A DNA stretch of 20,087 bases. It comes from an uncultured Erythrobacteraceae bacterium. GTDB taxonomy: Bacteria; Pseudomonadota; Alphaproteobacteria; Sphingomonadales; Sphingomonadaceae. Position numbers and translations under genes: made by a program. Under the pieces are notes generated by a model. It worked only from the letters and a program-made list of their open reading frames with translations. It ran no database searches and was not told where the DNA came from. Positions 13,814 through 20,087 of this stretch are shown piece by piece. The stretch lies in the NCBI GenBank assembly GCA_946482075.1, contig CAMLQG010000065.1:1-20087 (forward strand), read 5' to 3'. How positions within the stretch are numbered: position 1 is the stretch's first letter; each line of letters begins with the position of its first letter.

Positions 13814-15415
13814 CTAGCCGCGCCGCCGACGGGTTGCAACCAGCGCCAGCAGCAGGAATCCGGCTGCCCAGACGAGCGACAGAAGATTGCCCAGCCGGGC
13901 GAATGGCGTCGGCGGCAGGGCGGGCGGCACCAGCGTGTCGATCCGTCCGGACTTCAACCGGCCGATATGCTCGCGCACGATGCCGTGCCCGTCGATCACC
14001 GCGCTGATCCCGGTAGTGGTGGCGCGCAGCACGGGCAGGCCTTCCTCGATCGCGCGCAGCCGTGCCTGCGCGAGATGCTGGGGCGGCCCCCAGCTGCCGA
14101 ACCAGCCGTCATTCGACGGGTTGAAGAGATAGTCCGGGCGATGCGCCGGATCCACGACCTCGCCCGCGAAAGTGATCTCGTAGCAGATCTGGATACCCGC
14201 CTTGCCCCACGGACCGAGATCGATCGTGCGGGGGCCGGGACCCGGCACGAAGTCTAGCGCGCCCGCTACCAGCCGCCGCGCGCCGAGCGGCTCCAGCAGC
14301 CAGCGCAGCGCGAGATATTCGCCATAGGGCACGAGATGGGCCTTGGCATAGCTGCCGCGGATGACGCCGCCCGCATCGATTGCCGTGACCACATTGCGTG
14401 CACCGGTGACTTCGACGAGGCCCGCATGGCTTTTGCTGTTGTCGATCACCAGATCGACCGCCCCGGTCAGCAGCATGCCGCCATCGCCGATGGTGCGGCC
14501 CAGCCGCGCGCGCGCGAAAGCGGGATCGCCGCCGGCGGTCATGTCCCGGTAGAAGCTCTGCGGATAGCCGTCGCGCAGATAGTCGGGCAGGCCCGATTCG
14601 GGCCACAGCACCAGCCGTTTCTCACCGGGACGGCGCGGCACGGTGAGGCGGGCGATATGGGCGAACTGCGCTTCGAACAGCGCCGGATTGTCGAGATCCT
14701 CCTGCCGGAGATCGGGCTGGACCAGCGTCAGGGGAAGCGCGCCTTTCGACGTCTCGCCCGCCGGCATGTGCATGCCGGCAACCAGCAGCGCGATCACCGC
14801 TCCCAGCGGGACCAGCCGTCTTTCGCTCACCAGCAGCGCACTGGCGCCCGCCAGGAACACGGCGAGGCCGGACAAGGCATAGGTCCCCATCCAGGGCACG
14901 AGCGCCGCCAGGCCCTGCGTGTCGAAACCGCCCAGCAGCGAAATGCCGAAGGGATTCCACGCGAAGCCGGTGAAGACCCAGCCGCGCAGCCATTCCGCGA
15001 TCGTCCAGCTTCCGGCGAAGGCGAAGACCAGGGCCCAGCCCGCCTGCCCGCCGGCGAGCTTGCGCGCCCCCCAGGCGGCGAGCGCGGGATAAACGGCGAG
15101 ATAGAGCGAGAGCAGCGGCACTGCCGCCCAGCCCAGCGCTGGCGGCATTTCCGCCTGATAGGTGAAGGCGGTGGCGATCCAGTTGTTGCCGAGCGTGAAA
15201 TGCGCGACGCCGAACAGCCAGCCGAGCAGGGCCGCTTCGCGCGGGTTTCGGCTCTGCCCGAGCAGGACGCCGAAAGCGCCCATGCCGAACAGCGACAACG
15301 GCCAGAGCGCGAGAGGCTGGAAGCCGAGCGCGCAGATCGCGCCCAATATCGGCGCAGCCAAGCGGGACGGGATACGACCGGCAAGAGGCCGGGCCTGGGC
15401 AGCCGGAGAATCCAT
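13814..15415 (-). CDS. lnt: Apolipoprotein N-acyltransferase
   Basis: Inner-membrane enzyme that adds the third acyl chain to lipoproteins, the last step of lipoprotein maturation. From the chosen start (533 residues) hydrophobic helices fill about the first 215 residues, including [22 protein letters not shown] and [14 protein letters not shown] nitrilase-type domain follows, with catalytic Glu273 (WPESGLPD), Lys358 ([13 protein letters not shown]) and Cys411 (IQICYEITF). A final helix, [17 protein letters not shown], precedes a basic tail. The frame is open 20 codons further to an ATG at 15475, but that ATG lies inside a dispersed repeat. [13 protein letters not shown] from 15415 gives the usual length, although its ribosome-binding site is poor. 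A 14-bp palindrome GTGCCGCGCGGCAC (15426-15439) lies just upstream. It precedes metK on the same strand. Confidence 0.92.
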   Translation of the reverse strand: MDSPAAQARPLAGRIPSRLAAPILGAICALGFQPLALWPLSLFGMGAFGVLLGQSRNPREAALLGWLFGVAHFTLGNNWIATAFTYQAEMPPALGWAAVPLLSLYLAVYPALAAWGARKLAGGQAGWALVFAFAGSWTIAEWLRGWVFTGFAWNPFGISLLGGFDTQGLAALVPWMGTYALSGLAVFLAGASALLVSERRLVPLGAVIALLVAGMHMPAGETSKGALPLTLVQPDLRQEDLDNPALFEAQFAHIARLTVPRRPGEKRLVLWPESGLPDYLRDGYPQSFYRDMTAGGDPAFARARLGRTIGDGGMLLTGAVDLVIDNSKSHAGLVEVTGARNVVTAIDAGGVIRGSYAKAHLVPYGEYLALRWLLEPLGARRLVAGALDFVPGPGPRTIDLGPWGKAGIQICYEITFAGEVVDPAHRPDYLFNPSNDGWFGSWGPPQHLAQARLRAIEEGLPVLRATTTGISAVIDGHGIVREHIGRLKSGRIDTLVPPALPPTPFARLGNLLSLVWAAGFLLLALVATRRRRG

Positions 15416-15468
15416 CGGCGCTGATGTGCCGCGCGGCACCGTCGCGCGCAAGGAGGATGATTCCTCTT

Positions 15469-15570
15469 TCGTCATTCCCGCGAAAGCGGGGATACAAATC
15501 CGCCCCGCCCGTTGGGTTCAACTCCGTCGAGAGCGTGAAAGCTGGGTTCCCGCTTTCGCGGGAATGACGA
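15469..15570. repeat. Paired inverted repeat with internal hairpins (family B, locus 2)
   Basis: Bases 15469-15490 and 15549-15570 are perfect reverse complements over 22 bp. Each carries the TTCCCGCGAAAGCGGG hairpin of the pair at 4790-4890. The sequence between the arms (15491-15548) is unrelated to the spacer of locus 1. The pair lies between the DUF4167 and lnt genes, which run in the same direction, and could punctuate that transcript. Confidence 0.85.
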
Positions 15571-15584
15571 TGGAGAGGTGCGGC

Positions 15585-16292
15585 TCAGCCGACCTTTTCG
15601 AGCGTCTCGTCACCGGCTTCCGAACGCGGCTTGCGACCGCGGCGGCGCGGGGCAGGCTTCTCGGCCTCTTCCCCATCAGCCGCGGGCGCAACGCCGATCG
15701 CCGGCGGCAGGATCGTGGCGTCGATGCCGCGAGGCTCGAGCTCGTCGCCCCGCAATTCATCGGAGACGGCTGCACGCGGGCGGCGCGGAGCCCGCTTTTC
15801 GCCACGATCTCGATCGTTGCCGCGGGGGCGATTGCCGCGCGTGAACGGATTCTCAGCAGGCTCATAAGGGTTCTGAGCCTCGGGATCGGCGGAAGCTTCA
15901 TCGGCTTCCGTCGAAGCGAAAGCATCGTCATCACCATCCTCGCGACGCGGTTCCGGCCGGCGGAACGAGTGTTCGCCTTCATCCTCGTCGCTGTCGAGGA
16001 AATTGCCGTCCTGCTCGAAATCGCGCTGATCCTCGCGGCGCGGGCGGGTATCCTCGCGCTGCGTGCGGCTGTCGGCGATCACGCGGAAATAGTGATCGGC
16101 GAATTGGAGATAATACTCCGCCTGCACGCGATCGCCGTTGAGCGATGCGTCATGCGCCATCTTGCGATATTTCTCGAGCAGTTGCGGCGCATTGCCCCGC
16201 GCGCGGCTGTCGATCCGATTGATCTGACCACCACCTTGCGAGCGGTTGTTGTTACCACGACCGCGACGGCGGTTATTTCGATTGTTATTCAA
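15585..16292 (-). CDS. DUF4167 domain protein, probable RNA-associated, TTG start
   Basis: A 235-residue protein with an N-terminal basic, asparagine/arginine-rich stretch (NNNRNNRRRGRGNNNRSQGGG) and a conserved DUF4167 core at about 22-75 (INRIDSRARGNAPQLLEKYRKMAHDASLNGDR...YYLQFADHYFRVI). A long low-complexity tail rich in Arg, Asp, Glu and Pro follows. DUF4167 proteins are alphaproteobacterial, usually start at this NNNRN block and often sit near prfA/prmC. RNA or ribosome association is inferred from the RG-rich end and the neighbours. The start is probably TTG at 16292, with GAGGAAG upstream. The in-frame ATG at 16388 would add 32 residues not typical of the family. The tail ends in a basic PRRRGRKPRSEAGD segment. 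Confidence 0.88.
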   Translation of the reverse strand: MNNNRNNRRRGRGNNNRSQGGGQINRIDSRARGNAPQLLEKYRKMAHDASLNGDRVQAEYYLQFADHYFRVIADSRTQREDTRPRREDQRDFEQDGNFLDSDEDEGEHSFRRPEPRREDGDDDAFASTEADEASADPEAQNPYEPAENPFTRGNRPRGNDRDRGEKRAPRRPRAAVSDELRGDELEPRGIDATILPPAIGVAPAADGEEAEKPAPRRRGRKPRSEAGDETLEKVG

Positions 16293-16446
16293 GGGAATTT
16301 TCTTCCTCAACCGAGACCGGCGGAACTGGAGGCCAGCTCCTTCGATCACATGATCCCTCGCCAATGCCCATGCCCCCGGCAAGGACATCTCCCGTCATCC
16401 GCAGAAGGAATGGCCCAAGGCCAACGCACCTATAGCAAATCAAGGA

Positions 16447-16491
16447 GCAGGACGGCCGGAGGGCGATTTCGCATCCATCCACGCGTCCTGC
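16447..16491 (-). other. Inverted repeat after prmC
   Basis: GCAGGACG (16447-16454) and CGTCCTGC (16484-16491) pair perfectly over 8 bp with a 29-base loop. The element begins nine bases after the prmC stop in its direction of transcription. No U-run follows. It may end or attenuate the hisS-prfA-prmC message before DUF4167. The rest of the 207-base gap shows nothing convincing. Confidence 0.35.
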
Positions 16492-16499
16492 CCTTATAG

Positions 16500-17360
16500 C
16501 TAATGACGATTCCCGCCTTTGCCAAGCCCTAATTGCAGGATCAGCACACGCGACCGCCCGGCAAGATCGCGACGCAGCTCCGCGCAAAAGCCCGCCTGCC
16601 GGGCAATCTCGCGCACCGCCTCCTCCTGGCGCGATCCGATCTCCACCAGCGCGATCCCCCGAACGGTCAGGAGATCGGGCAGCTGGGGAATCAGGCGGCG
16701 GTAATCGTCGAGGCCGTCCGGCCCGGCGAAAAGCGCAACCGCGGGTTCATGCGCGCGCACCGACGGGGCGAGATCCGCGTCCGTTTCCACATAGGGCGGA
16801 TTGGCGAGGATGAGGTCGAACTGCCCGAGATCGTCCGCCCAGCCTGATTGCGTCCAGTCGCGCAGCACCATGCGGGCGCGATCGGCCAGCCCAAGCGACG
16901 CGGCATTGGCCGCGGCGACCGCCAGCGCGCCGGGCGACGCATCGATTCCCACGCCTTCCGCTGCCGGCCGTTCGGCAAGGACGGACAGCAGCAATGCGCC
17001 CGAGCCCGTCCCGCAATCGAGCACGCGCCCGGGCCGGGAATGGACCTCGAGCGCGGCTTCGACCAGCACTTCGCTGTCGGTGCGGGGGATCAGCACTTGC
17101 GGGCCGACCGCGAAATCCAGGCCGCGGAACTCCTGCCGCCCGAGAATATAGGCGATCGGCTCATGCCTCACGCGACGCGCGACGAATTCCGCGAAAGCCG
17201 GCGGCACGGCAGCATCCATCCGGCGCAGCAGCATCTCGCTGCGCGACACGCCCAGCGCTTCGGCCATCAGCAATTCGGCGTCGAGCCGGGCCGTGTCCGA
17301 CGTGGAAGCCAGTTCTGCTGCGGCATTCCGGAGAGCCTGCGCTACGACGCCCTCACCCAT
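16500..17360 (-). CDS. prmC: Peptide chain release factor N5-glutamine methyltransferase
   Basis: PrmC methylates the glutamine of the GGQ motif in release factors, using S-adenosylmethionine, to raise termination efficiency. The 286-residue protein has an N-terminal helical domain. Its SAM-binding loop is [13 protein letters not shown] (113-125), the acidic residue is in [11 protein letters not shown], and the catalytic NPPY is at 187-190 within [35 protein letters not shown] (63-83) is the usual substrate-binding block. The ATG at 17360 overlaps the end of prfA by eight bases (ATGGGTGA), so the modifying enzyme is translationally coupled to its substrate. Length and motif set are normal. 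Confidence 0.96.
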   Translation of the reverse strand: MGEGVVAQALRNAAAELASTSDTARLDAELLMAEALGVSRSEMLLRRMDAAVPPAFAEFVARRVRHEPIAYILGRQEFRGLDFAVGPQVLIPRTDSEVLVEAALEVHSRPGRVLDCGTGSGALLLSVLAERPAAEGVGIDASPGALAVAAANAASLGLADRARMVLRDWTQSGWADDLGQFDLILANPPYVETDADLAPSVRAHEPAVALFAGPDGLDDYRRLIPQLPDLLTVRGIALVEIGSRQEEAVREIARQAGFCAELRRDLAGRSRVLILQLGLGKGGNRH

Positions 17361-18423
17361 CCATCGCGGCGAGGCGCTTGGCCTCGTCCTCGGCGATCAG
17401 GGCGTCGACCAGTTCGGCAAGCCCGCCGCCTTCGAGCACTTCGGGCAGCTTGTGCAGGGTGAGGCCGATACGGTGATCCGTCACGCGGCCTTGCGGGAAG
17501 TTGTAAGTGCGGATGCGTTCCGACCGGTCGCCCGAACCGACCATCGCCTTGCGCGCCTCGGCTTCCGCGCCCTGGGCCTGCTCGCGCTTCAGCTCGTAGA
17601 GCCGCGCGCGCAACACCTGCATCGCGCGCGCGCGGTTCTTGTGCTGCGAGCGCTCGTCCTGCTGGGTCACGACCAGGCCGGTGGGCAGATGCGTGATGCG
17701 CACGGCGCTGTCGGTGGTGTTGACGTGCTGCCCGCCGGCGCCCGATGCGCGATAGATGTCGATCTTGAGATCGGCATCGTCGATCTGCACGTCCACCTCG
17801 GTCGGTTCCGGCAGTACGGCCACGGTGGCGGCAGAGGTGTGGATGCGCCCGCCGCTTTCCGTCACCGGCACGCGCTGCACGCGATGGACCCCGCTTTCGA
17901 ACTTGAGCTTGGCGAACACGCCCGCACCCGCGACATTGGCGACGATTTCCTTGAACCCGCCGATGTCCGACGCGTTGGTGCTGACCACCTCGACTTTCCA
18001 GCCCTGCGTGGCGGCATAGCGTTCATACATGCGGAAGAGATCGGCGGCGAAGAGCGCGGCTTCATCGCCGCCCGTGCCGGCGCGGATTTCCAGCATGGCG
18101 GGGCGCGCGTCCGCCGAATCGCGCGGCAGCATGGCAATAGCCAGGCGGCGTTCGGCCTCGGGCAGTTCCTCGCGCAGCCGCGCGATCTCCTCGCGAGCGA
18201 GTGCTTTCATCTCCGGATCGGAATCATCCAGCCCTTCGAGACTTTCGAGTTCCTCCCGCATTTCGCGCACCGCTTCGGCAGCGCGGGCGACCGGTTCGAG
18301 CTCCGCATAGTCCCGGCTCGCGGCGACGAAGACATCGCCTTCCAGCGTACCCGACGCCAGCCGCGCTTCCAGTTCGGCGAAGCGCAGGCCGATCTGAGCC
18401 AGGCGTTCCTCGGGGATGGTCAT
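17353..18423 (-). CDS. prfA: Peptide chain release factor 1
   Basis: RF1 recognises UAA and UAG and triggers peptide release on the ribosome. The 356-residue protein has the GGQ motif at 230-232 in [16 protein letters not shown], the target of PrmC. The codon-recognition tripeptide is PVT (186-188, family consensus PxT) in [45 protein letters not shown] (113-137) is the domain 2 signature. The ATG at 18423 ([12 protein letters not shown]) fits the family. An in-frame TTG at 18441 would add six residues and falls beside a repeat. hisS ends 85 bases upstream on the same strand, with a dispersed hairpin repeat in the gap. Confidence 0.97.
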   Translation of the reverse strand: MTIPEERLAQIGLRFAELEARLASGTLEGDVFVAASRDYAELEPVARAAEAVREMREELESLEGLDDSDPEMKALAREEIARLREELPEAERRLAIAMLPRDSADARPAMLEIRAGTGGDEAALFAADLFRMYERYAATQGWKVEVVSTNASDIGGFKEIVANVAGAGVFAKLKFESGVHRVQRVPVTESGGRIHTSAATVAVLPEPTEVDVQIDDADLKIDIYRASGAGGQHVNTTDSAVRITHLPTGLVVTQQDERSQHKNRARAMQVLRARLYELKREQAQGAEAEARKAMVGSGDRSERIRTYNFPQGRVTDHRIGLTLHKLPEVLEGGGLAELVDALIAEDEAKRLAAMDG

Positions 18424-18443
18424 GGCGTGCCACATCCCCAACC

Positions 18444-18469
18444 GTCATGCTGAACTTGTTTCAGCATCC
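18444..18469. repeat. Dispersed hairpin repeat (family C) between hisS and prfA
   Basis: ATGCTGAA (18447-18454), a five-base loop CTTGT and TTCAGCAT (18460-18467) form a perfect 8-bp stem, within a GTCATGCTGAACTTG-type sequence familiar as a dispersed sphingomonad repeat. Only a single unit is present. It lies inside the likely hisS-prfA-prmC transcript, 21 bases upstream of the prfA start. Confidence 0.6.
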
Positions 18470-18508
18470 ATCCCCCCTTGGGCACCACGGACCGTGCCTC
18501 GGGAGTGC

Positions 18509-19750
18509 TCACTGTCCCGGAGCCAATATCGCGTGGATCGCGGCGGTTTCATCTGTGGCTTCACCCCGGATATTCACCCGCACGGAGCCATCTACGAAAT
18601 TGATGCTCACAAGATGTGTCGCGCCGGCCTTCGCCGCCTTGTCGAAACGCTTCCGTGGCGATCCTGACGCAATGATATCCGCCGTAAATCCTGACTGTCG
18701 CAATCCGGACAATTTGCTCACCGCAAACGCCCATGCGTCGTCGTTTTCGAGCGCGATCATCACATCCAACCTATCAGGCTTCACCTGACCTGCATCGGCA
18801 ATCAGCATCGCCAGCCGCTCGACCCCGGCAGCCCAGCCGACAGCCGGCGTATGCGCCCCGCCAAGCGCTTCGATCAGCCCGTCATAGCGCCCGCCGCCCA
18901 GCACCGTGCCCTGCGCGCCCAGCCGGTCGGTGACGAATTCGAATGCCGTGTGGCGATAATAATCGAGGCCGCGCACCAGCGCCGGCGCGCGGGTCCATTC
19001 GACGCTCGCCGCGTCCAGCCCGCCGGTCACTTTGGCGAAGAAATCCTGCGCTTCGGCCCCTAGGTAATCGTCGATCCTGGGCGCATCGGCCGTGAACGGC
19101 TTGTCCCGCGGGTCCTTGGAATCGAGGATGCGCAGCGGATTGCGCTCCAGCCGGTCCTGGCTGTCTTCGGAGAGCGAAGCGCAGTGATCGCGGAAATACT
19201 CGACCAGCGCCGCGCGCCACGCCTCGCGGCTTTCCCCATCGCCCAGCGTGTTCAATTGCAGTGTCACGCCATCGGCGATGCCCAGCTCCTTCAGGAGCTG
19301 GTCGGCCATCATCAGCAGCTCGACATCGGCCTGCGGCTCGCCCGCGCCGATGATCTCGGCGTCGATCTGGTGGAACTGGCGATAGCGGCCCTTCTGCGGG
19401 CGCTCATAGCGGAACAGCGGGCCGTGGGTCGCGATCTTCAGCGGCGCATATTGCTGCCAGCCATCGGTGAGATAGGCGCGTGCCAGGCCCGCAGTGAATT
19501 CCGGGCGCAGCGTCAGCGATTCTCCGCCGCGATCCTCGAAGCTGTACATCTCCTTGGAGACGACATCGGTCGTTTCGCCGAGCGAGCGGGAGAAGACGGC
19601 GGTCTTCTCGAAGACGGGCATTTCGACCCGGCGGAAACGATAGAGCTTGCGGACGCGTTCGAAGGTCTCGACGACATGCGCGAAGGCCTCGGCCTCGGCG
19701 CCGAAAATGTCCTGCGTGCCCCTGATCGCCTGCGGTGTTTCACTGGCCAT
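18509..19750 (-). CDS. hisS: Histidyl-tRNA synthetase
   Basis: Class II aminoacyl-tRNA synthetase that charges tRNA-His. The 413 residues match the short bacterial form. [10 protein letters not shown] opens the protein. LRPEFT lies at 81-86, and motif 2 [16 protein letters not shown] at 113-128. The histidine-specific [13 protein letters not shown] begins at 260, and motif 3 GWAAGVERL is at 305-313. A Rossmann-like anticodon-binding domain follows from about 325. The ATG at 19750 has no strong Shine-Dalgarno, but the family start ([15 protein letters not shown]) fits. It is first of a minus-strand run with prfA and prmC and is divergent from ppa, with a TGC-N3-GCA palindrome between them. Confidence 0.97.
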   Translation of the reverse strand: MASETPQAIRGTQDIFGAEAEAFAHVVETFERVRKLYRFRRVEMPVFEKTAVFSRSLGETTDVVSKEMYSFEDRGGESLTLRPEFTAGLARAYLTDGWQQYAPLKIATHGPLFRYERPQKGRYRQFHQIDAEIIGAGEPQADVELLMMADQLLKELGIADGVTLQLNTLGDGESREAWRAALVEYFRDHCASLSEDSQDRLERNPLRILDSKDPRDKPFTADAPRIDDYLGAEAQDFFAKVTGGLDAASVEWTRAPALVRGLDYYRHTAFEFVTDRLGAQGTVLGGGRYDGLIEALGGAHTPAVGWAAGVERLAMLIADAGQVKPDRLDVMIALENDDAWAFAVSKLSGLRQSGFTADIIASGSPRKRFDKAAKAGATHLVSINFVDGSVRVNIRGEATDETAAIHAILAPGQ

Positions 19751-19826
19751 GATGGCCGGGCGCTTAAGCGTTGGCGGGGCTTATCGCAATGGGCTGTGAC
19801 TCAACGGGGGAATCGTCGTTAATTTT

Positions 19827-19837
19827 CTGCAATGCAG
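19827..19837. promoter_or_regulatory. CTGC-AAT-GCAG palindrome in the hisS/ppa divergent region
   Basis: CTGCAATGCAG contains TGCAATGCA, the exact reverse complement of the 9-base site at 3342-3350 upstream of scoA. It lies 77 bases before the hisS start and 48 before the ppa start. It fits a CTGC-N3-GCAG palindrome. Neither gene is a PHB gene, so its link to the scoA/phaZ sites is tentative. Confidence 0.3.
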
Positions 19838-19884
19838 CATTTTCCGCCTTGGCGGGCGCACACGCTGCCGTTAGAGGCCGCGCC

Positions 19885-20087
19885 ATGCGTATCGACCTCA
19901 TCCCGACCGGCGACAATCCGCCCGAGAGCCTCAACGTCATCATCGAAGTGCCGATCGGCGGCGAACCCGTAAAATACGAGTTCGACAAGGAATCGGGCGC
20001 GCTGTTCGTCGACCGCATCCTGCATACGCCGATGCGCTATCCGGCCAATTACGGCTTCGTGCCGCACACGCTGTCGCCCGATGGCGA
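19885..20087 (+). CDS. ppa: Inorganic pyrophosphatase, 3' end cut by window edge
   Basis: The first 67 codons of a soluble family I inorganic pyrophosphatase, which hydrolyses pyrophosphate to two phosphates in the cytoplasm and pulls biosynthetic reactions forward. The visible part, with [45 protein letters not shown] and the start of the SPDGD segment, is typical. It includes the Lys/Glu residues of the substrate site and the YPxNYGFxP signature. The metal-binding aspartates after SPDG lie beyond the window. The ATG at 19885 gives the usual start MRIDLIPTG. It is divergent from hisS. Confidence 0.95.
   Translation, partial: MRIDLIPTGDNPPESLNVIIEVPIGGEPVKYEFDKESGALFVDRILHTPMRYPANYGFVPHTLSPDG

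Overview
The window is a GC-rich chromosomal segment that reads as an alphaproteobacterium of the order Sphingomonadales. The grounds are the hisS-prfA-prmC-DUF4167 order, an intracellular PHB depolymerase, and several copies of short inverted-repeat families that litter intergenic DNA in sphingomonads. No rRNA, tRNA, CRISPR array, transposase or phage gene was seen. Nineteen protein genes are supported, two of them cut by the window edges.

Layout. 1-395: 5' part of a small HTH-like protein (-). 461-550: perfect 30-bp inverted repeat. 590-2899: a Cdc48/p97-type double AAA+ ATPase (-). 2900-3401: the largest gene-free stretch, holding a candidate small RNA (promoter, 5' hairpin, pyrimidine-rich strand, terminator) and several TGC-N3-GCA palindromes ahead of the CoA-transferase operon. 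3402-4774: 3-oxoacid CoA-transferase subunits A and B (+). 4977-6140: a CaiB/BaiF CoA-transferase (+). 6207-6755: a two-Cys glutathione peroxidase (+). 6801-8802: an unknown seven-helix membrane protein, a cupin dioxygenase-like protein and a secreted SnoaL-like protein, all on (-). 8946-10175: intracellular PHB depolymerase (-), divergent from a glutathione S-transferase (+, 10303-10956). 11005-12382: a tightly overlapping three-gene operon (-) of SnoaL-like, NIPSNAP-like and carboxymuconolactone-decarboxylase-like proteins. 12529-19750: housekeeping genes on (-): hisS, prfA, prmC, DUF4167, lnt and metK in transcription order. 19885-end: 5' part of inorganic pyrophosphatase (+).

How it fits together. 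The CoA-transferase pair (acetoacetate activation) and the PHB depolymerase are two steps of PHB/ketone-body carbon mobilisation. Their upstream regions share a 14-base element in which a TGC-N3-GCA palindrome begins on the last base of a -10-like hexamer (11 of 14 bases identical). This suggests common control, possibly by a PhaR-type regulator. The candidate small RNA beside the CoA-transferase operon resembles, by eye, the short alphaproteobacterial sRNAs of the suhB/mmgR type. The most function-unknown pieces are the bacterial Cdc48 homologue, the seven-helix protein with a GATTGTTAACAATC palindrome upstream, and the three-gene SnoaL/NIPSNAP/CMD cassette.

No clearly new multi-gene defence or mobile system is visible. 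The window is mostly ordinary chromosome, with interest concentrated in its regulatory DNA.
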